The notes: generated from the sequence alone by a model not told the origin. DNA of 46,309 bases from Clostridiales bacterium (GCA_015055525.1 SVHZ01000012.1:1-46309), one strand, 5' to 3'. Positions 17,351-26,728 are shown, counted from the stretch's first letter. Translations and numbers: made by a program.

Positions 17351-18159
17351 TAGAAGACGTTCGGCTTGCTGATGAACTGCATATTTTCGACATATCGGTT
17401 ATATCTGGCGTTCGCCCTTGCGGTAAAACTATAGATTTTACCCGTTGCGGAAGAAGAAACAATGGCTTTTTGTTCGTTTATGATGGAGAAGTTACCTTTT
17501 TAGACGAGCAACGCAAAACGATTGTCATATCAAATGGTGAATTAGCATTTTTGCCAAAAGGTAAGAAATACCGTTTGGAATATACTGCGCCAAGCACTAC
17601 CTTTGTTGTGGTGAATTTTGATTTGTGTGATAAAGAAAATAAAGATATTGCTTTGTTTGAAGACATTGTTTTAGTTGCAAAGGATGACGTGCGTATTGCA
17701 AAAATAATGACTAATTTTGAACCTTGCAGTACTTCAAAAACAACTGAAACCACACTCCGCAAAAAAGAATTGATGTATCGATTGCTTGGAACTATCTATG
17801 CGCCGAGATTTTCTTTAGCGACGAGAAGTGAGATAAATGAGCAAATTTCAGAGGGTGTTCATTTGTTACAGCAGACCTATCTTGAAAATCTGCCGATTAC
17901 GAAATACGCTCAGGCGAGTCACGTTAGCGTAAATACTTTTAGGAACGCATTTCAAAAAGAATTTGGAACGTCGCCAGTCAAGTATCGAAACTATTTGAGG
18001 ATTGAAAGAGCAAAGGAATTGTTAAGCGAATGCGGATTCACAGTAGCAGAGGCAGCGTATGCTAGCGGATTTGAAAACATAGGATATTTTTGCCGATATT
18101 ACAGGCAGATTACCGGCGAATCTCCTGGTGAAACAAAAAGAAAATATCATGAAAAATAA
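17347..18159 (+). CDS. AraC-family transcriptional regulator
   Basis: A 270-aa regulator. Residues 1-120 form a cupin-like effector domain (for example GELAFLPKGKKYRLEY), and residues about 165-268 carry the two AraC helix-turn-helix motifs, including ITKYAQASHVSVNTFRNAFQKEFGTSP and the conserved second motif with AAYASGFENIGYFCRYYRQITGESP split across the domain end. It overlaps the preceding gene by 4 bases, so it is expressed with the Fe-S and U32-like genes. It may autoregulate that operon, perhaps via the conserved element at 15136, and could also control the sugar genes starting at 18354 (both inferences). Confidence 0.9.
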   Translation: MIEDVRLADELHIFDISVISGVRPCGKTIDFTRCGRRNNGFLFVYDGEVTFLDEQRKTIVISNGELAFLPKGKKYRLEYTAPSTTFVVVNFDLCDKENKDIALFEDIVLVAKDDVRIAKIMTNFEPCSTSKTTETTLRKKELMYRLLGTIYAPRFSLATRSEINEQISEGVHLLQQTYLENLPITKYAQASHVSVNTFRNAFQKEFGTSPVKYRNYLRIERAKELLSECGFTVAEAAYASGFENIGYFCRYYRQITGESPGETKRKYHEK

Positions 18160-18194
18160 AAGGTGTTTATTATACTTTTAATAATTGATTAATC

Positions 18195-18225
18195 AAAAAA
18201 GCGTTAGAAATTTTCTAACGCTTTT
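18195..18225 (+). terminator. Terminator of the Fe-S/U32-like/AraC operon
   Basis: AAAAAAGCGTTAGAAA with TTTCTAACGCTTTT. The hairpin core is almost the same as the terminator at 11394-11423. Confidence 0.85.
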
Positions 18226-18298
18226 AATATTAGGGCTAAATTTTGCTATTAAGTATAACACGCTATTCAAATTCTTAAGAATTTGTGAAACGGACATA

Positions 18299-18327
18299 TT
18301 GAAAAAAACCAAATTAAAGGTTATAAT
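18299..18327 (+). promoter_or_regulatory. Promoter of the sugar-catabolic locus
   Basis: TTGAAA (18299-18304), a 17-bp spacer and a perfect TATAAT (18322-18327), followed by TTTGGAG and the ATG at 18354. No terminator is seen until 25885, so the five genes to 25886 may form one transcript. Confidence 0.75.
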
Positions 18328-18353
18328 AAAAGAAAAATATTTTGGAGAACATT

Positions 18354-19973
18354 ATGGCAAACGGATGTTTTGCGGTGATGCTTGATTGCTCAAGAAACGG
18401 GGTAATCAAGGTTAATAGAGTTAAAGACTACATTGATATTTTAGCAAAGTTTGGTTATAACGCGCTTGAACTTTACACGGAAGATATTTTTGAGATAGAA
18501 GGCGAGCCGTATTTTGGTTTTATGCGCGGAGGGTACACTAAAAAAGAATTAAAAGAACTCGACGCTTACGCTTTATCTAAAGGTATAGAGTTAATTCCTT
18601 GCGTGCAAACGCTCGCGCACTTGAACGGTATATTTAAGTGGCACGTTTATAGTGGTGTGAAGGATACTCAAGATATTTTGCTCGTTGACGAAGAAAAAAC
18701 GTATCAACTAATTGAAAAAATTATCGCAACGGCAAGGGAGTGTTTCACTTCTAAAAAAATCCATATCGGCATGGACGAAGCCGACCTAGTTGGGTTTGGC
18801 AACTATTATAAAAAGCATGGTTTGGTTAACCGTTACGATCTTTTGAATAGGCATCTTGAGCGCGTTATAGAAATCGTTAAAAAATATGATTTTAAGCCGT
18901 GCATGTGGTCGGATATGTTCTTTAGAATGACTACGGGCGGATATTTTCTAAACGATTACGATAACGTTTCTAAGGATTTGAAAAACGCAATTCCGTCAGG
19001 CGTTGATTTGGTTTACTGGTGGTATTACGACGATCAAGAAAAACCGTATTTAGATATGCTCAAAGTCCATAAGGAAATTAATAAAGATTGTTGGTTTGCA
19101 GGCGCAGCGTGGAGTTGGAGCAATTTCGCTCCGTTTAACAACTGGTCGATGAAGCATTTATCGGCAGGGTTAAACGCTTGCAGAAAAACGAACGTTAAAA
19201 ATATTGTTATTACCGTTTGGGGTGATGATGGTCAAGAATGTTCCCACTTTGCCGTGTTATCTTCTCTTTTTTACGCTATAAAAACATATCAAGGTGAAAA
19301 GAGTATAGCAAAAATCAAAAAGGAATTTTACGAAATCACGGGGGAAGAATTTAATGCTTTTCTCGATTTAGACTTGCCAAACAGCATTGCGGATAACGCA
19401 CAAAAGAAAAGGGCGTTTGGTCCGTCAAAATACGGTTTTTACGGTGATATTCTAAACGGTTATTACGATTTATATACGCCCGATGGTAGTGGGGAAACTT
19501 ATAAAAAATACGCTGTTCGCTTAAAAAATCGCGCGAAAAAAAGCAAAAATTACGGGTACTTATTTGAAGTTGAGTCTGCGCTTTGCGATTTTCTGTCGGT
19601 TAAATTTGAACTTGCAAAAAGGCTTAGAAAAGCGTATAAAGAAAACAATTTAGAAGAGTTAGAAATAATCTACAAAGACATAAAAAGAGCGGAAATAAAA
19701 CTTGTTAAATTTGAAAAAGCCCTTAAAACCATGTGGGATAACGACTATAATCCGCAAGGCTTTGACGTGCAAGATATAAGAATAGGTTCGCTTAAACAAA
19801 GGCTTAAAACAGCGAGGGAAAAGGTTAGAGCATATCTTGATAAAAAGATTTTATCAATTCCAGAACTCGAAGCAACGAACTTGCCATTAAATAATTGGGA
19901 TGATCAACTTTTAGGCTTATTAAACTGGAAGGGGATAGTTTCAGTAAACGTTTTATCGCACAATATATTTTAA
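18354..19973 (+). CDS. GH20-type glycoside hydrolase (beta-N-acetylhexosaminidase-like)
   Basis: A 539-aa cytoplasmic barrel enzyme with no signal peptide. The hallmark of GH20 and relatives, HIGMDEADL, places the catalytic D141-E142 pair; FGYNALELYTED, IPCVQTLAHL and MWSDMFFR are the expected barrel strands. GH20 enzymes release terminal N-acetylhexosamines by substrate-assisted catalysis. This short, signal-less branch may have another substrate. The ATG at 18354 sits 7 bases after GGAG; an upstream TTG in frame overlaps that site and is rejected. The final about 150 residues are helical. It is the first gene of the rhamnose-related locus, so it probably acts on an imported oligosaccharide (inference). 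Confidence 0.8.
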   Translation: MANGCFAVMLDCSRNGVIKVNRVKDYIDILAKFGYNALELYTEDIFEIEGEPYFGFMRGGYTKKELKELDAYALSKGIELIPCVQTLAHLNGIFKWHVYSGVKDTQDILLVDEEKTYQLIEKIIATARECFTSKKIHIGMDEADLVGFGNYYKKHGLVNRYDLLNRHLERVIEIVKKYDFKPCMWSDMFFRMTTGGYFLNDYDNVSKDLKNAIPSGVDLVYWWYYDDQEKPYLDMLKVHKEINKDCWFAGAAWSWSNFAPFNNWSMKHLSAGLNACRKTNVKNIVITVWGDDGQECSHFAVLSSLFYAIKTYQGEKSIAKIKKEFYEITGEEFNAFLDLDLPNSIADNAQKKRAFGPSKYGFYGDILNGYYDLYTPDGSGETYKKYAVRLKNRAKKSKNYGYLFEVESALCDFLSVKFELAKRLRKAYKENNLEELEIIYKDIKRAEIKLVKFEKALKTMWDNDYNPQGFDVQDIRIGSLKQRLKTAREKVRAYLDKKILSIPELEATNLPLNNWDDQLLGLLNWKGIVSVNVLSHNIF

Positions 19974-20010
19974 CCAATTTGCAAAGATAAAAAGAGAAGA
20001 GAAAAAATTT

Positions 20011-23000
20011 ATGTTTTATAAAAAAAGCCAAAGTAAAAAGTTAAATTTTGAGTTATTCAAGAATCCAACCAAAGAATATCGCGGAGCGCCGTTTTGGGCG
20101 TGGAATACTAAACTTGAAAAAGATTTGTTATTAGAGCAAATTGAAGTTTTGAAAAAAATGGGGTTTGGCGGATTTTTTATCCACTCCCGTTCGGGGCTTA
20201 ACACCGAATATTTAGGAAAAGAGTTTTTTGAAATGGTTAAAAGTTGTCGTGATAAAGCCGAAAACGAAGATATGCTTTGTTATCTTTACGATGAAGATAA
20301 GTGGCCGTCTGGCTACGGTGGCGGGCTTGTTACTAAAACTCCTAAATACCGTCAAAAAATGATATATTTTACCGACGCGCCTAAAACTTTTTATGATAAA
20401 GAATACGCAATTGACAACGCGCTCCCTTATCTTTTAGGCGTTTTCGACGTTGTTCTTGATAACAGCGGATATTTAATTTCTTACAAAAAGATTGGCGAAA
20501 ACGAGACTGCTCACGGCATTAAGCGTTACGCTTACGTTGAACCTGTTCCGTGCGAAGCGTGGCACAACGGGTTTACCCCTGAAGACGCTATGAATAGCCA
20601 AGCCGTTGCAAAGTTTATTGAAGTTACTTACGAAAAATATAAACAAGAAGTGGGCGAAAGTTTTGGAACTTCTATTCCCGCAATTTTTACCGATGAACCG
20701 CAAATGGGGTTCAAAAGACCTTTGCAAGATTCTAAAAACACTTCATCGGCAAACTTTCCTTGGAGCGAATGCCTTTCTAAATTTTATTTTGAAAAGTACG
20801 GCGAAGATATAACCGATTTTATCCCCGAACTATTTTTAGATTTTAAGGATAAGATTTCAACGGCAAGATATCGCTATCACGAAACCTCAACTGAATTATT
20901 TACAGAGGCTTATTCTAAGCAAATAGGCTCGTGGTGCAATAAAAATGGAATACTTTTTACCGGGCATATGATGTGGGAACACAATTTAGACGTTCAAACG
21001 GAAACGGTTGGCGACGCTACTCGTGCTTACGAGTGGTTTGATATTCCCGGCATCGACCTTTTATGTAACGCCGTTGAAATAGTTACTGCAAAGCAAACGC
21101 AATCGGTTGTTCGCCAACTTAATAAAGACGGCTTTTTGACCGAACTTTACGGCGTAACAAATTGGGATTTTGATTTTAGAGGGCATAAATTCCAAGGCGA
21201 TTGGCAGGCTGCTCTCGGCGCAACGCTTAGAGTTCCGCATTTGTCGTGGGTTTCAATGAAAGGCTCGGCAAAGAGAGATTACCCGGCGTCTATAAGTTAT
21301 CAAGTGCCGTGGTGCGAAGAATATCCTTACGTTGAAGACCATTTTGCAAGGCTAAACACCGTGTTAACGCGCGGTAAACCGCTTGTTAAGGTGGGAGTTA
21401 TTCATCCGATAGAGTCTTTTTGGCTTGATTACGGCGCGAATAATACTTTTGGTGACGAAAAGAAAAAAGCAGTTAAAGAGTTTAACGATCTATGCGAGCA
21501 GTTATACGAAAACACTATTGATTACGACCTTATAAGCGAGGCGTTAATTGAAAGGCACGCAAGCGTTGATGGCGCAAGTTTTAATATGGGCGTTATGAGT
21601 TATCAAACCATAATCGTTCCACGCGTAAAAACTATAAGAAGAGAAACGTTAAATCTACTAATTAAGTTTAGAAACAACGGCGGTAAACTTATATTTATAG
21701 ATAGTTATCCTGCTTGCATTGATGCAATAGAAAGCAATGAAGGAAAGTTGCTCTACGAGCGTTCTATATCCGTTAATTTTAACTCGGGCGAACTTTATAA
21801 CCTTCTCGATAGCGAAAAGACGGCAACCATTTTCAACGAAAACGGCGATGCTCTTAATAACTTCGTTCATCAAATTAGAAAAGACGGCGACTGCAAGTGG
21901 TTCTTTATGGCAAGGTTCAAAAACCCGCAAAAAGACGATGGAGAAAGCCAAAACGTAACGATTGTTTTCAACGGGGAATATAAGCCGACGTTATACGATA
22001 CGGTAAAAGGCGAGATTTCTTCAATTGAGTATAAGACGGAAAATGGGAAAACTTATATTTATAAAGAATTGTTCGCGTCGGATAGTTTGCTTATAAAATT
22101 AGACGACGGCGACGGTTGTTATAAAGCCCAAGGAAAAAAAGCAAACGTTTCAAACTCTTTTGAACTTAACGGCAAGGTTGAATACGCTTGCTTAGAAGAA
22201 AACGTTTTACTTGTTGATAGTTGTTTATATAAGTTAAACGACGGCGAGTTTGAAAGGGAAGAAGAAATATTAAAACTTGATGAAAAGGTTCGCAAAACGC
22301 TTAACTATCCAAAAGCGGATGGTTGGGGAGTTCAGCCTTGGGCGCTACCTGACAGTAAGCCGGAAAATTTCGTAACACTTAAATATACGTTTAGTAGCGA
22401 AGACGATATTGACAACTGTTTTATCGCAGGCGAAGAGGCAACCAAAATTACTTTCAATGGAAACGACGTTGAGTTAACTTGCGTTGGTTATTACGTTGAT
22501 AAGGCTATAAAAAAATATAAACTCGGCAGTATTAAAAAGGGCTTGAACGAACTTATAATAGTTACCCCTATTACGCATAGAATTAGCGTTGAATACTACT
22601 ATATTTTAGGCAATTTTAGCGTTAGGGTTAACGGCAAAGAAAAAACCGTTTATAAGAGCGAAGAAAAGATAACTTTTTCGGATATAACAAAGCAAGGCTT
22701 TGCTTTTTACGGCGGAAATTTAGTTTATAAAACTAAGATAGAAACGCCTTGTTGCGACTTGCTAGTAAAAATTCCAAGATATAGAAATTCGCTTATTAAA
22801 ATTAGGCTTGACGGAGAAGATAAAGGAGTTATTGCTTACGCTCCGTTTGAATTAACTATTGAAAACGTTGAGTGTAAAGAACATATTTTAGAAATTCTTG
22901 CCTACGGAAATAGAGTTAACACGTTTGGTCCGTTGCACGATGCAAGCCATAAAGTTTATATAAGCCCTAGCGCTTGGTATACCACGGGCGACGCCTTTAC

Positions 23001-23067
23001 TTACGGATACGAACTCAAAGAAACGGGAATACTTTCTAGCCCAATTATAAAAATCATTGAAAGATAA
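20011..23067 (+). CDS. GH106-like glycoside hydrolase (alpha-L-rhamnosidase family)
   Basis: A 1018-aa cytoplasmic protein. The N-terminal part has the barrel features of GH106 and related proteins: YRGAPFWAWN near residue 28, FGGFFIHSRSGL, LYDEDKWPSGYGGG, IFTDEPQMGF and a GHMMWEHNLD strand. The C-terminal 300 residues form beta-sandwich domains. GH106 enzymes remove alpha-L-rhamnose from pectic rhamnogalacturonans. The immediately following gene is L-rhamnose isomerase, which strongly supports rhamnose release. There is no signal peptide, so the substrate must be imported. The ribosome-binding site is poor (GAAGAG), so expression may lean on the upstream gene. Confidence 0.8.
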   Translation: MFYKKSQSKKLNFELFKNPTKEYRGAPFWAWNTKLEKDLLLEQIEVLKKMGFGGFFIHSRSGLNTEYLGKEFFEMVKSCRDKAENEDMLCYLYDEDKWPSGYGGGLVTKTPKYRQKMIYFTDAPKTFYDKEYAIDNALPYLLGVFDVVLDNSGYLISYKKIGENETAHGIKRYAYVEPVPCEAWHNGFTPEDAMNSQAVAKFIEVTYEKYKQEVGESFGTSIPAIFTDEPQMGFKRPLQDSKNTSSANFPWSECLSKFYFEKYGEDITDFIPELFLDFKDKISTARYRYHETSTELFTEAYSKQIGSWCNKNGILFTGHMMWEHNLDVQTETVGDATRAYEWFDIPGIDLLCNAVEIVTAKQTQSVVRQLNKDGFLTELYGVTNWDFDFRGHKFQGDWQAALGATLRVPHLSWVSMKGSAKRDYPASISYQVPWCEEYPYVEDHFARLNTVLTRGKPLVKVGVIHPIESFWLDYGANNTFGDEKKKAVKEFNDLCEQLYENTIDYDLISEALIERHASVDGASFNMGVMSYQTIIVPRVKTIRRETLNLLIKFRNNGGKLIFIDSYPACIDAIESNEGKLLYERSISVNFNSGELYNLLDSEKTATIFNENGDALNNFVHQIRKDGDCKWFFMARFKNPQKDDGESQNVTIVFNGEYKPTLYDTVKGEISSIEYKTENGKTYIYKELFASDSLLIKLDDGDGCYKAQGKKANVSNSFELNGKVEYACLEENVLLVDSCLYKLNDGEFEREEEILKLDEKVRKTLNYPKADGWGVQPWALPDSKPENFVTLKYTFSSEDDIDNCFIAGEEATKITFNGNDVELTCVGYYVDKAIKKYKLGSIKKGLNELIIVTPITHRISVEYYYILGNFSVRVNGKEKTVYKSEEKITFSDITKQGFAFYGGNLVYKTKIETPCCDLLVKIPRYRNSLIKIRLDGEDKGVIAYAPFELTIENVECKEHILEILAYGNRVNTFGPLHDASHKVYISPSAWYTTGDAFTYGYELKETGILSSPIIKIIER

Positions 23068-23077
23068 GGAGAACTCT

Positions 23078-24328
23078 ATGAATAGATATTTGTCCGCAAA
23101 AGAAATTTATAAAAGTCGTGGAATAGATACGGAAAGTGCGATTGAAAAACTTAAAAAGGTTGCGGTTTCACTTCATTGTTGGCAAGGTGATGACGTTAAG
23201 GGGTTTGACCAAGACGGGCCGTTGACGGGCGGTATTCAAACCACGGGCAATTATATGGGAAAGGCAAGAACACCTGAAGAACTTATTGCCGATATGGAAA
23301 AGGTAATGAGTTTATGCCCCGGAAAGAAGAAAATTAACGTTCACGCTTGTTACGCCGTTTTTGAAGAAGACGGGTTCGTTGATAGAGATAAAATAGAGCC
23401 AAGGCATTTTAAGCCGTGGGTAGATTTTGCTAAAAAATACGGCGTTGGTTTAGATTTTAACCCGACTTTCTTTTCTCACGAAAAAGTAAAAGACGGTTTA
23501 ACTCTTTCTAGCCCCGATAAAGAAACGAGAGAGTTTTGGATAGCGCACGGTAAAGCGTGCATCAAAATATCTGAATATTTTGCAAAGGAAACGGGATATC
23601 CTTGCGTTATGAACATTTGGACGGGTGACGGTTATAAAGATATTCCCGCCGATAGATTTTCCCCGAGAGTTCGCTATAAAGAAAGCATTGAAGAAATTTT
23701 ATCCGAGCCGTTTGATAAAAATTTAGTTAAGCCTTGCGTTGAATCAAAGGTGTTTGGAATAGGCGTTGAGTCTTACACGGTAGGTTCTGGCGAGTTTGCT
23801 CTTTCGTTTGCGTCTACGCACGAAGGTTGCTTGCCGTTAATGGATAACGGGCATTATCATCCAACTGAAATGGTTTCGGATAAAATTCCCGCGCTACTTG
23901 CCTTTTTTAACGAGATTGCGCTCCATATCACAAGACCTGTTCGTTGGGATAGCGACCACTCTGTTTTATTCGATGACGAAACTAAGGAAATGGCAAAGGA
24001 AATAGTAAGGTGCAACGCGCTCGATAGAGTTTATATGGCGCTTGATTATTTTGATGCGAGCATAAACAGAATAGCATCTTGGGCGATTGGGTTTAGAAGT
24101 TGGCAAAAGGCGTTGCTTTTAGCGTTATTAACTCCTAACGACTATCTTAAAACCTTGCAAGATGAAAACAAACTCACCGAACTTATAATGGCTCAAGAAT
24201 CGATAAAAACCCTTCCGTTTGGCGACGTGTGGGAAGAGTATTGCATAAGAGAAGGCGTTCCCACCGAATTTGAACTTGAAAAAGCAATTTTAGATTACGA
24301 GCAAAACGTTTTATCAAAGAGAAAATAA
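23078..24328 (+). CDS. rhaA: L-rhamnose isomerase
   Basis: Converts L-rhamnose to L-rhamnulose (EC 5.3.1.14), the first step after rhamnose release. The 416-aa length fits the family (about 419). Diagnostic stretches are VSLHCWQGDDVKGF near the N terminus, LDFNPTFFSH, FGIGVESYTVGS, and the metal-ligand strands LMDNGHYHPTE and RWDSDHSVLFDDE. The ATG at 23078 follows AAGGAG at normal spacing, 10 bases after the rhamnosidase stop; an in-frame extension into the preceding gene is rejected. Rhamnulokinase and rhamnulose-1-phosphate aldolase are not in the window. Confidence 0.95.
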   Translation: MNRYLSAKEIYKSRGIDTESAIEKLKKVAVSLHCWQGDDVKGFDQDGPLTGGIQTTGNYMGKARTPEELIADMEKVMSLCPGKKKINVHACYAVFEEDGFVDRDKIEPRHFKPWVDFAKKYGVGLDFNPTFFSHEKVKDGLTLSSPDKETREFWIAHGKACIKISEYFAKETGYPCVMNIWTGDGYKDIPADRFSPRVRYKESIEEILSEPFDKNLVKPCVESKVFGIGVESYTVGSGEFALSFASTHEGCLPLMDNGHYHPTEMVSDKIPALLAFFNEIALHITRPVRWDSDHSVLFDDETKEMAKEIVRCNALDRVYMALDYFDASINRIASWAIGFRSWQKALLLALLTPNDYLKTLQDENKLTELIMAQESIKTLPFGDVWEEYCIREGVPTEFELEKAILDYEQNVLSKRK

Positions 24329-24357
24329 AGTCGTAATATATGTAAGGATTAAAAACT

Positions 24358-25212
24358 ATGACAGAAACATTAAACGAAAAATTATGCGATTTGCACGTTC
24401 ACTCAACTTTTTCAGACGGAACGTTAACTCCCGAACAAATTTTGCGCCTTGCAAAAGAGTCTGGGTTGTCGGCTGTTGCCCTTACCGACCACAATACCGT
24501 TGACGGCTTAGAAAGTTTTTTAAGCGCGAGCAAAAATTATGGGGTTGAAGGGATTGGTGGTGTTGAAATTTCTTCCGTATACGGGCAAACGGAACTGCAC
24601 GTCGTGGCGCTGTTTATAGGCGAAAAAGAGTTTCCGTTAGTTAAGGAATTTTTGCAAATTTCTAATAAGAGAAAGGAAGAGAGCAATAAAATGCTTGCTA
24701 AAAGATTGATAGACGGCGGGTACGATATCGATTACGATAAAATTAAGGAGCAAGCAGGCGGATTTATAAACAGAGTTCACTTTGCAAAAGCATTGATAGA
24801 AAAAGGATATATAAATTCGGTTAACGAAGGGTTTGAAACGCTATTATCAGAAAACGGTGGATTTTACGTTCCACCTAAAAGGCTTACCACTTTTGAAGTT
24901 TTAGATTTTATTAAATCTATAAATGCAATTTCCGTTTTAGCGCACCCATTGCTCGATTTAACTAAGGAAGAGTTGATTGAACTAATACCTAAGGCAAAGT
25001 TGCACGGATTATCTGCAATAGAAGTAAGGTATTCAAAATATAGTTTACAAGAGCAAGAATTTTCAGAAAAAACCGCAAAAGAATTTGGTTTATTATTAAG
25101 TGGCGGTAGTGATTTTCACGGCGAAAACAAGCCTGATATTAAACTTGGCAAAGGTATGGGAAATCTCAAAATTCCTTACGAATACGTTATAAATATGAAA
25201 GGAACTTTATGA
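24358..25212 (+). CDS. PHP-domain phosphoesterase, RNase AM/TrpH-like
   Basis: A 284-aa metal-dependent phosphoesterase. The ligands are visible in order: H13, H15 and D20 (DLHVHSTFSDG), D44/H45 (LTDH), GVEIS, VLAHP and the C-terminal GSDFHG. An inserted helical domain lies between residues about 95 and 165. This layout matches the TrpH/YciV (RNase AM) subfamily, whose E. coli member is a 5'-3' exonuclease acting on short RNA and 3',5'-bisphosphonucleotides. It follows rhaA after a 29-bp gap and overlaps the next gene by 4 bases (ATGA). Confidence 0.85.
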   Translation: MTETLNEKLCDLHVHSTFSDGTLTPEQILRLAKESGLSAVALTDHNTVDGLESFLSASKNYGVEGIGGVEISSVYGQTELHVVALFIGEKEFPLVKEFLQISNKRKEESNKMLAKRLIDGGYDIDYDKIKEQAGGFINRVHFAKALIEKGYINSVNEGFETLLSENGGFYVPPKRLTTFEVLDFIKSINAISVLAHPLLDLTKEELIELIPKAKLHGLSAIEVRYSKYSLQEQEFSEKTAKEFGLLLSGGSDFHGENKPDIKLGKGMGNLKIPYEYVINMKGTL

Positions 25213-25886
25213 AATTAACTAAAGATAATGAAAAAATAAATCAATCAAATTACGACGAGTACGCTAAAAATATCTTTGATAGTATTATGCAGGTTTTCAA
25301 AGGCGGAGTGGAAGAGATTGAAAACAATCCTCATCCATCAAGAAATAAATGCGTTGGGTTTACTGAGAAACCGCGCGCTGGCGTAAATGACTTTGAAAAG
25401 AGAATTTGTAAGTGCCTTTATTATTATAATAATAAAGACGTTGCTACTACGGCTTGCGATACCTGTGTTGAAAACGGAGAATTTTTTAGGCTCAACGTAG
25501 TTGGAGATTATAAGATAATAAACTATGAAGTTCCGCCGATAAAAAAGGCAAAAGGTGTTGGGAACGTTGATATTTTATTGACGGATGATAAATTTGTTTA
25601 TCCCACCGAAGTAAAGCCGTTTACTAGTGAAGAAACTCTTCTCCGTATGATATCAGAAATTATTACCTATTGCGAAGAAGGAGTTGTTCTTCCAAGTCAA
25701 CTTAAAGGAAGAGAGAGTTTGCCTATAAAACTCGCGATAGCATTTTTTGAAGGTTCTAACCAAGATAAAGCTTTTCATAGCACAAGTGAAGGCGTTTACA
25801 CTAAAAAACTAATAAAACTATTCGGCATTACGGTTTTCAAAATGGTCGTTAAAGGTAAAACGTGTGAATTTATAAAATTAAATTAA
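25209..25886 (+). CDS. Uncharacterised protein with a possible PD-(D/E)XK nuclease core
   Basis: A 225-aa soluble protein that I cannot place in a named family. The segment GNVDILL followed 11 residues later by PTEVKPF has the D...E-x-K spacing of the PD-(D/E)XK nuclease core, and an acidic helix (NDFEKRICKCL) precedes it as expected. Four cysteines occur nearby (CKC, CDTC), which could bind metal. Its start overlaps the stop of the PHP phosphoesterase (ATGA), so the two are translationally coupled. The nuclease-fold call is pattern recognition only; a house-cleaning or RNA/DNA role alongside the PHP enzyme is inference. Confidence 0.55.
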   Translation: MKLTKDNEKINQSNYDEYAKNIFDSIMQVFKGGVEEIENNPHPSRNKCVGFTEKPRAGVNDFEKRICKCLYYYNNKDVATTACDTCVENGEFFRLNVVGDYKIINYEVPPIKKAKGVGNVDILLTDDKFVYPTEVKPFTSEETLLRMISEIITYCEEGVVLPSQLKGRESLPIKLAIAFFEGSNQDKAFHSTSEGVYTKKLIKLFGITVFKMVVKGKTCEFIKLN

Positions 25887-25909
25887 AGGCTAATTAATAG
25901 CCTTTTTTA
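25885..25909 (+). terminator. Terminator of the sugar/PHP locus
   Basis: AAAGGCTA and TAGCCTTT flank ATTAA and are followed by a T run. Confidence 0.85.
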
Positions 25910-25947
25910 TTTTCTCTTAAAAATATTTTCAAAAAGCCCTTGACATA

Positions 25948-25975
25948 TTGACAAAAATATGTTTTTTCTTATAAT
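25948..25975 (+). promoter_or_regulatory. Promoter of the unknown/beta-CASP operon
   Basis: A perfect TTGACA (25948-25953), a 16-bp spacer and a perfect TATAAT (25970-25975). A second TTGACA at 25940-25945 sits 8 bases upstream in a direct repeat. This is one of the strongest consensus promoters in the window. Confidence 0.8.
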
Positions 25976-26017
25976 GGGCGGCGCAGCCTGTAAGTTATAT
26001 TTTAAGGGGGTATATTT

Positions 26018-26728
26018 ATGCAAGTGGAAACGACGTTACAAGATCAGGTAATTAAAGCAATAACTTTATTAAAAAAGAACTACGATAGTTGTAGTAAAGA
26101 GTTTATAGGGGATACTTTCAAAATAAGAGAGAGCATTAATTTTATTTGCAATTACGAGCAGTTACAAGGAAAATATTATAGATTAAAAGAAGTTATTGTT
26201 AAACTTTTAGATGAGGTTGAAAAAAACAACGATCAAGAAAAATACGCGTACTATTATTGTATATTTCAAGAAGCAGAAAGGTTATTAGTTAAAAAAGGAA
26301 AAAATTTAGTTCGCATTTTTAATAACGATTATAATATAAATGCTAGTTTAGAAAAGCATTATTATTCTAAAAGGATAACCACCGCTATTTTTTGGGTGGT
26401 TGAAGATAAGTGGTTGATTTTTAAGCCGATATGGTTATTGAATAATAAAGAAGATAAAAGAACGCATAAAATAGACTGCCCTTATTCGCATTACGAGTGG
26501 TGGGATAAATACAAAAAAGATTATCCCGGAAGTGATTTTGCAACTTTTCCAAGGGGAAGGATAATGTTCGATTTAGCCAAAAAAGAGCACGTTATTTTTT
26601 ACGATCAATGTATAAGGAAAGCGCATATAAGAGATATACTTGATCTTTTTCAAATAAAAAAATATAGAGTTGAGTATGACGAGCATTATTCTTGTGATAA
26701 ATGCGTTCAGAATAAGGAGTTGTTCTAG
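26018..26728 (+). CDS. Uncharacterised protein (236 aa) coupled to a beta-CASP metallo-beta-lactamase
   Basis: I do not recognise the family. The N-terminal 115 residues are helical. The C-terminal half is rich in aromatic residues (FWVVEDKWLIFKPIWLL, YSHYEWWDKYKKDYPG) and ends with CDKC. There is no signal peptide or membrane segment. A strong promoter and an AAGGGGG site precede the ATG. The stop codon TAG shares its G with the GTG start of the next gene, so the two proteins are made together and probably act together. Confidence 0.75.
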   Translation: MQVETTLQDQVIKAITLLKKNYDSCSKEFIGDTFKIRESINFICNYEQLQGKYYRLKEVIVKLLDEVEKNNDQEKYAYYYCIFQEAERLLVKKGKNLVRIFNNDYNINASLEKHYYSKRITTAIFWVVEDKWLIFKPIWLLNNKEDKRTHKIDCPYSHYEWWDKYKKDYPGSDFATFPRGRIMFDLAKKEHVIFYDQCIRKAHIRDILDLFQIKKYRVEYDEHYSCDKCVQNKELF

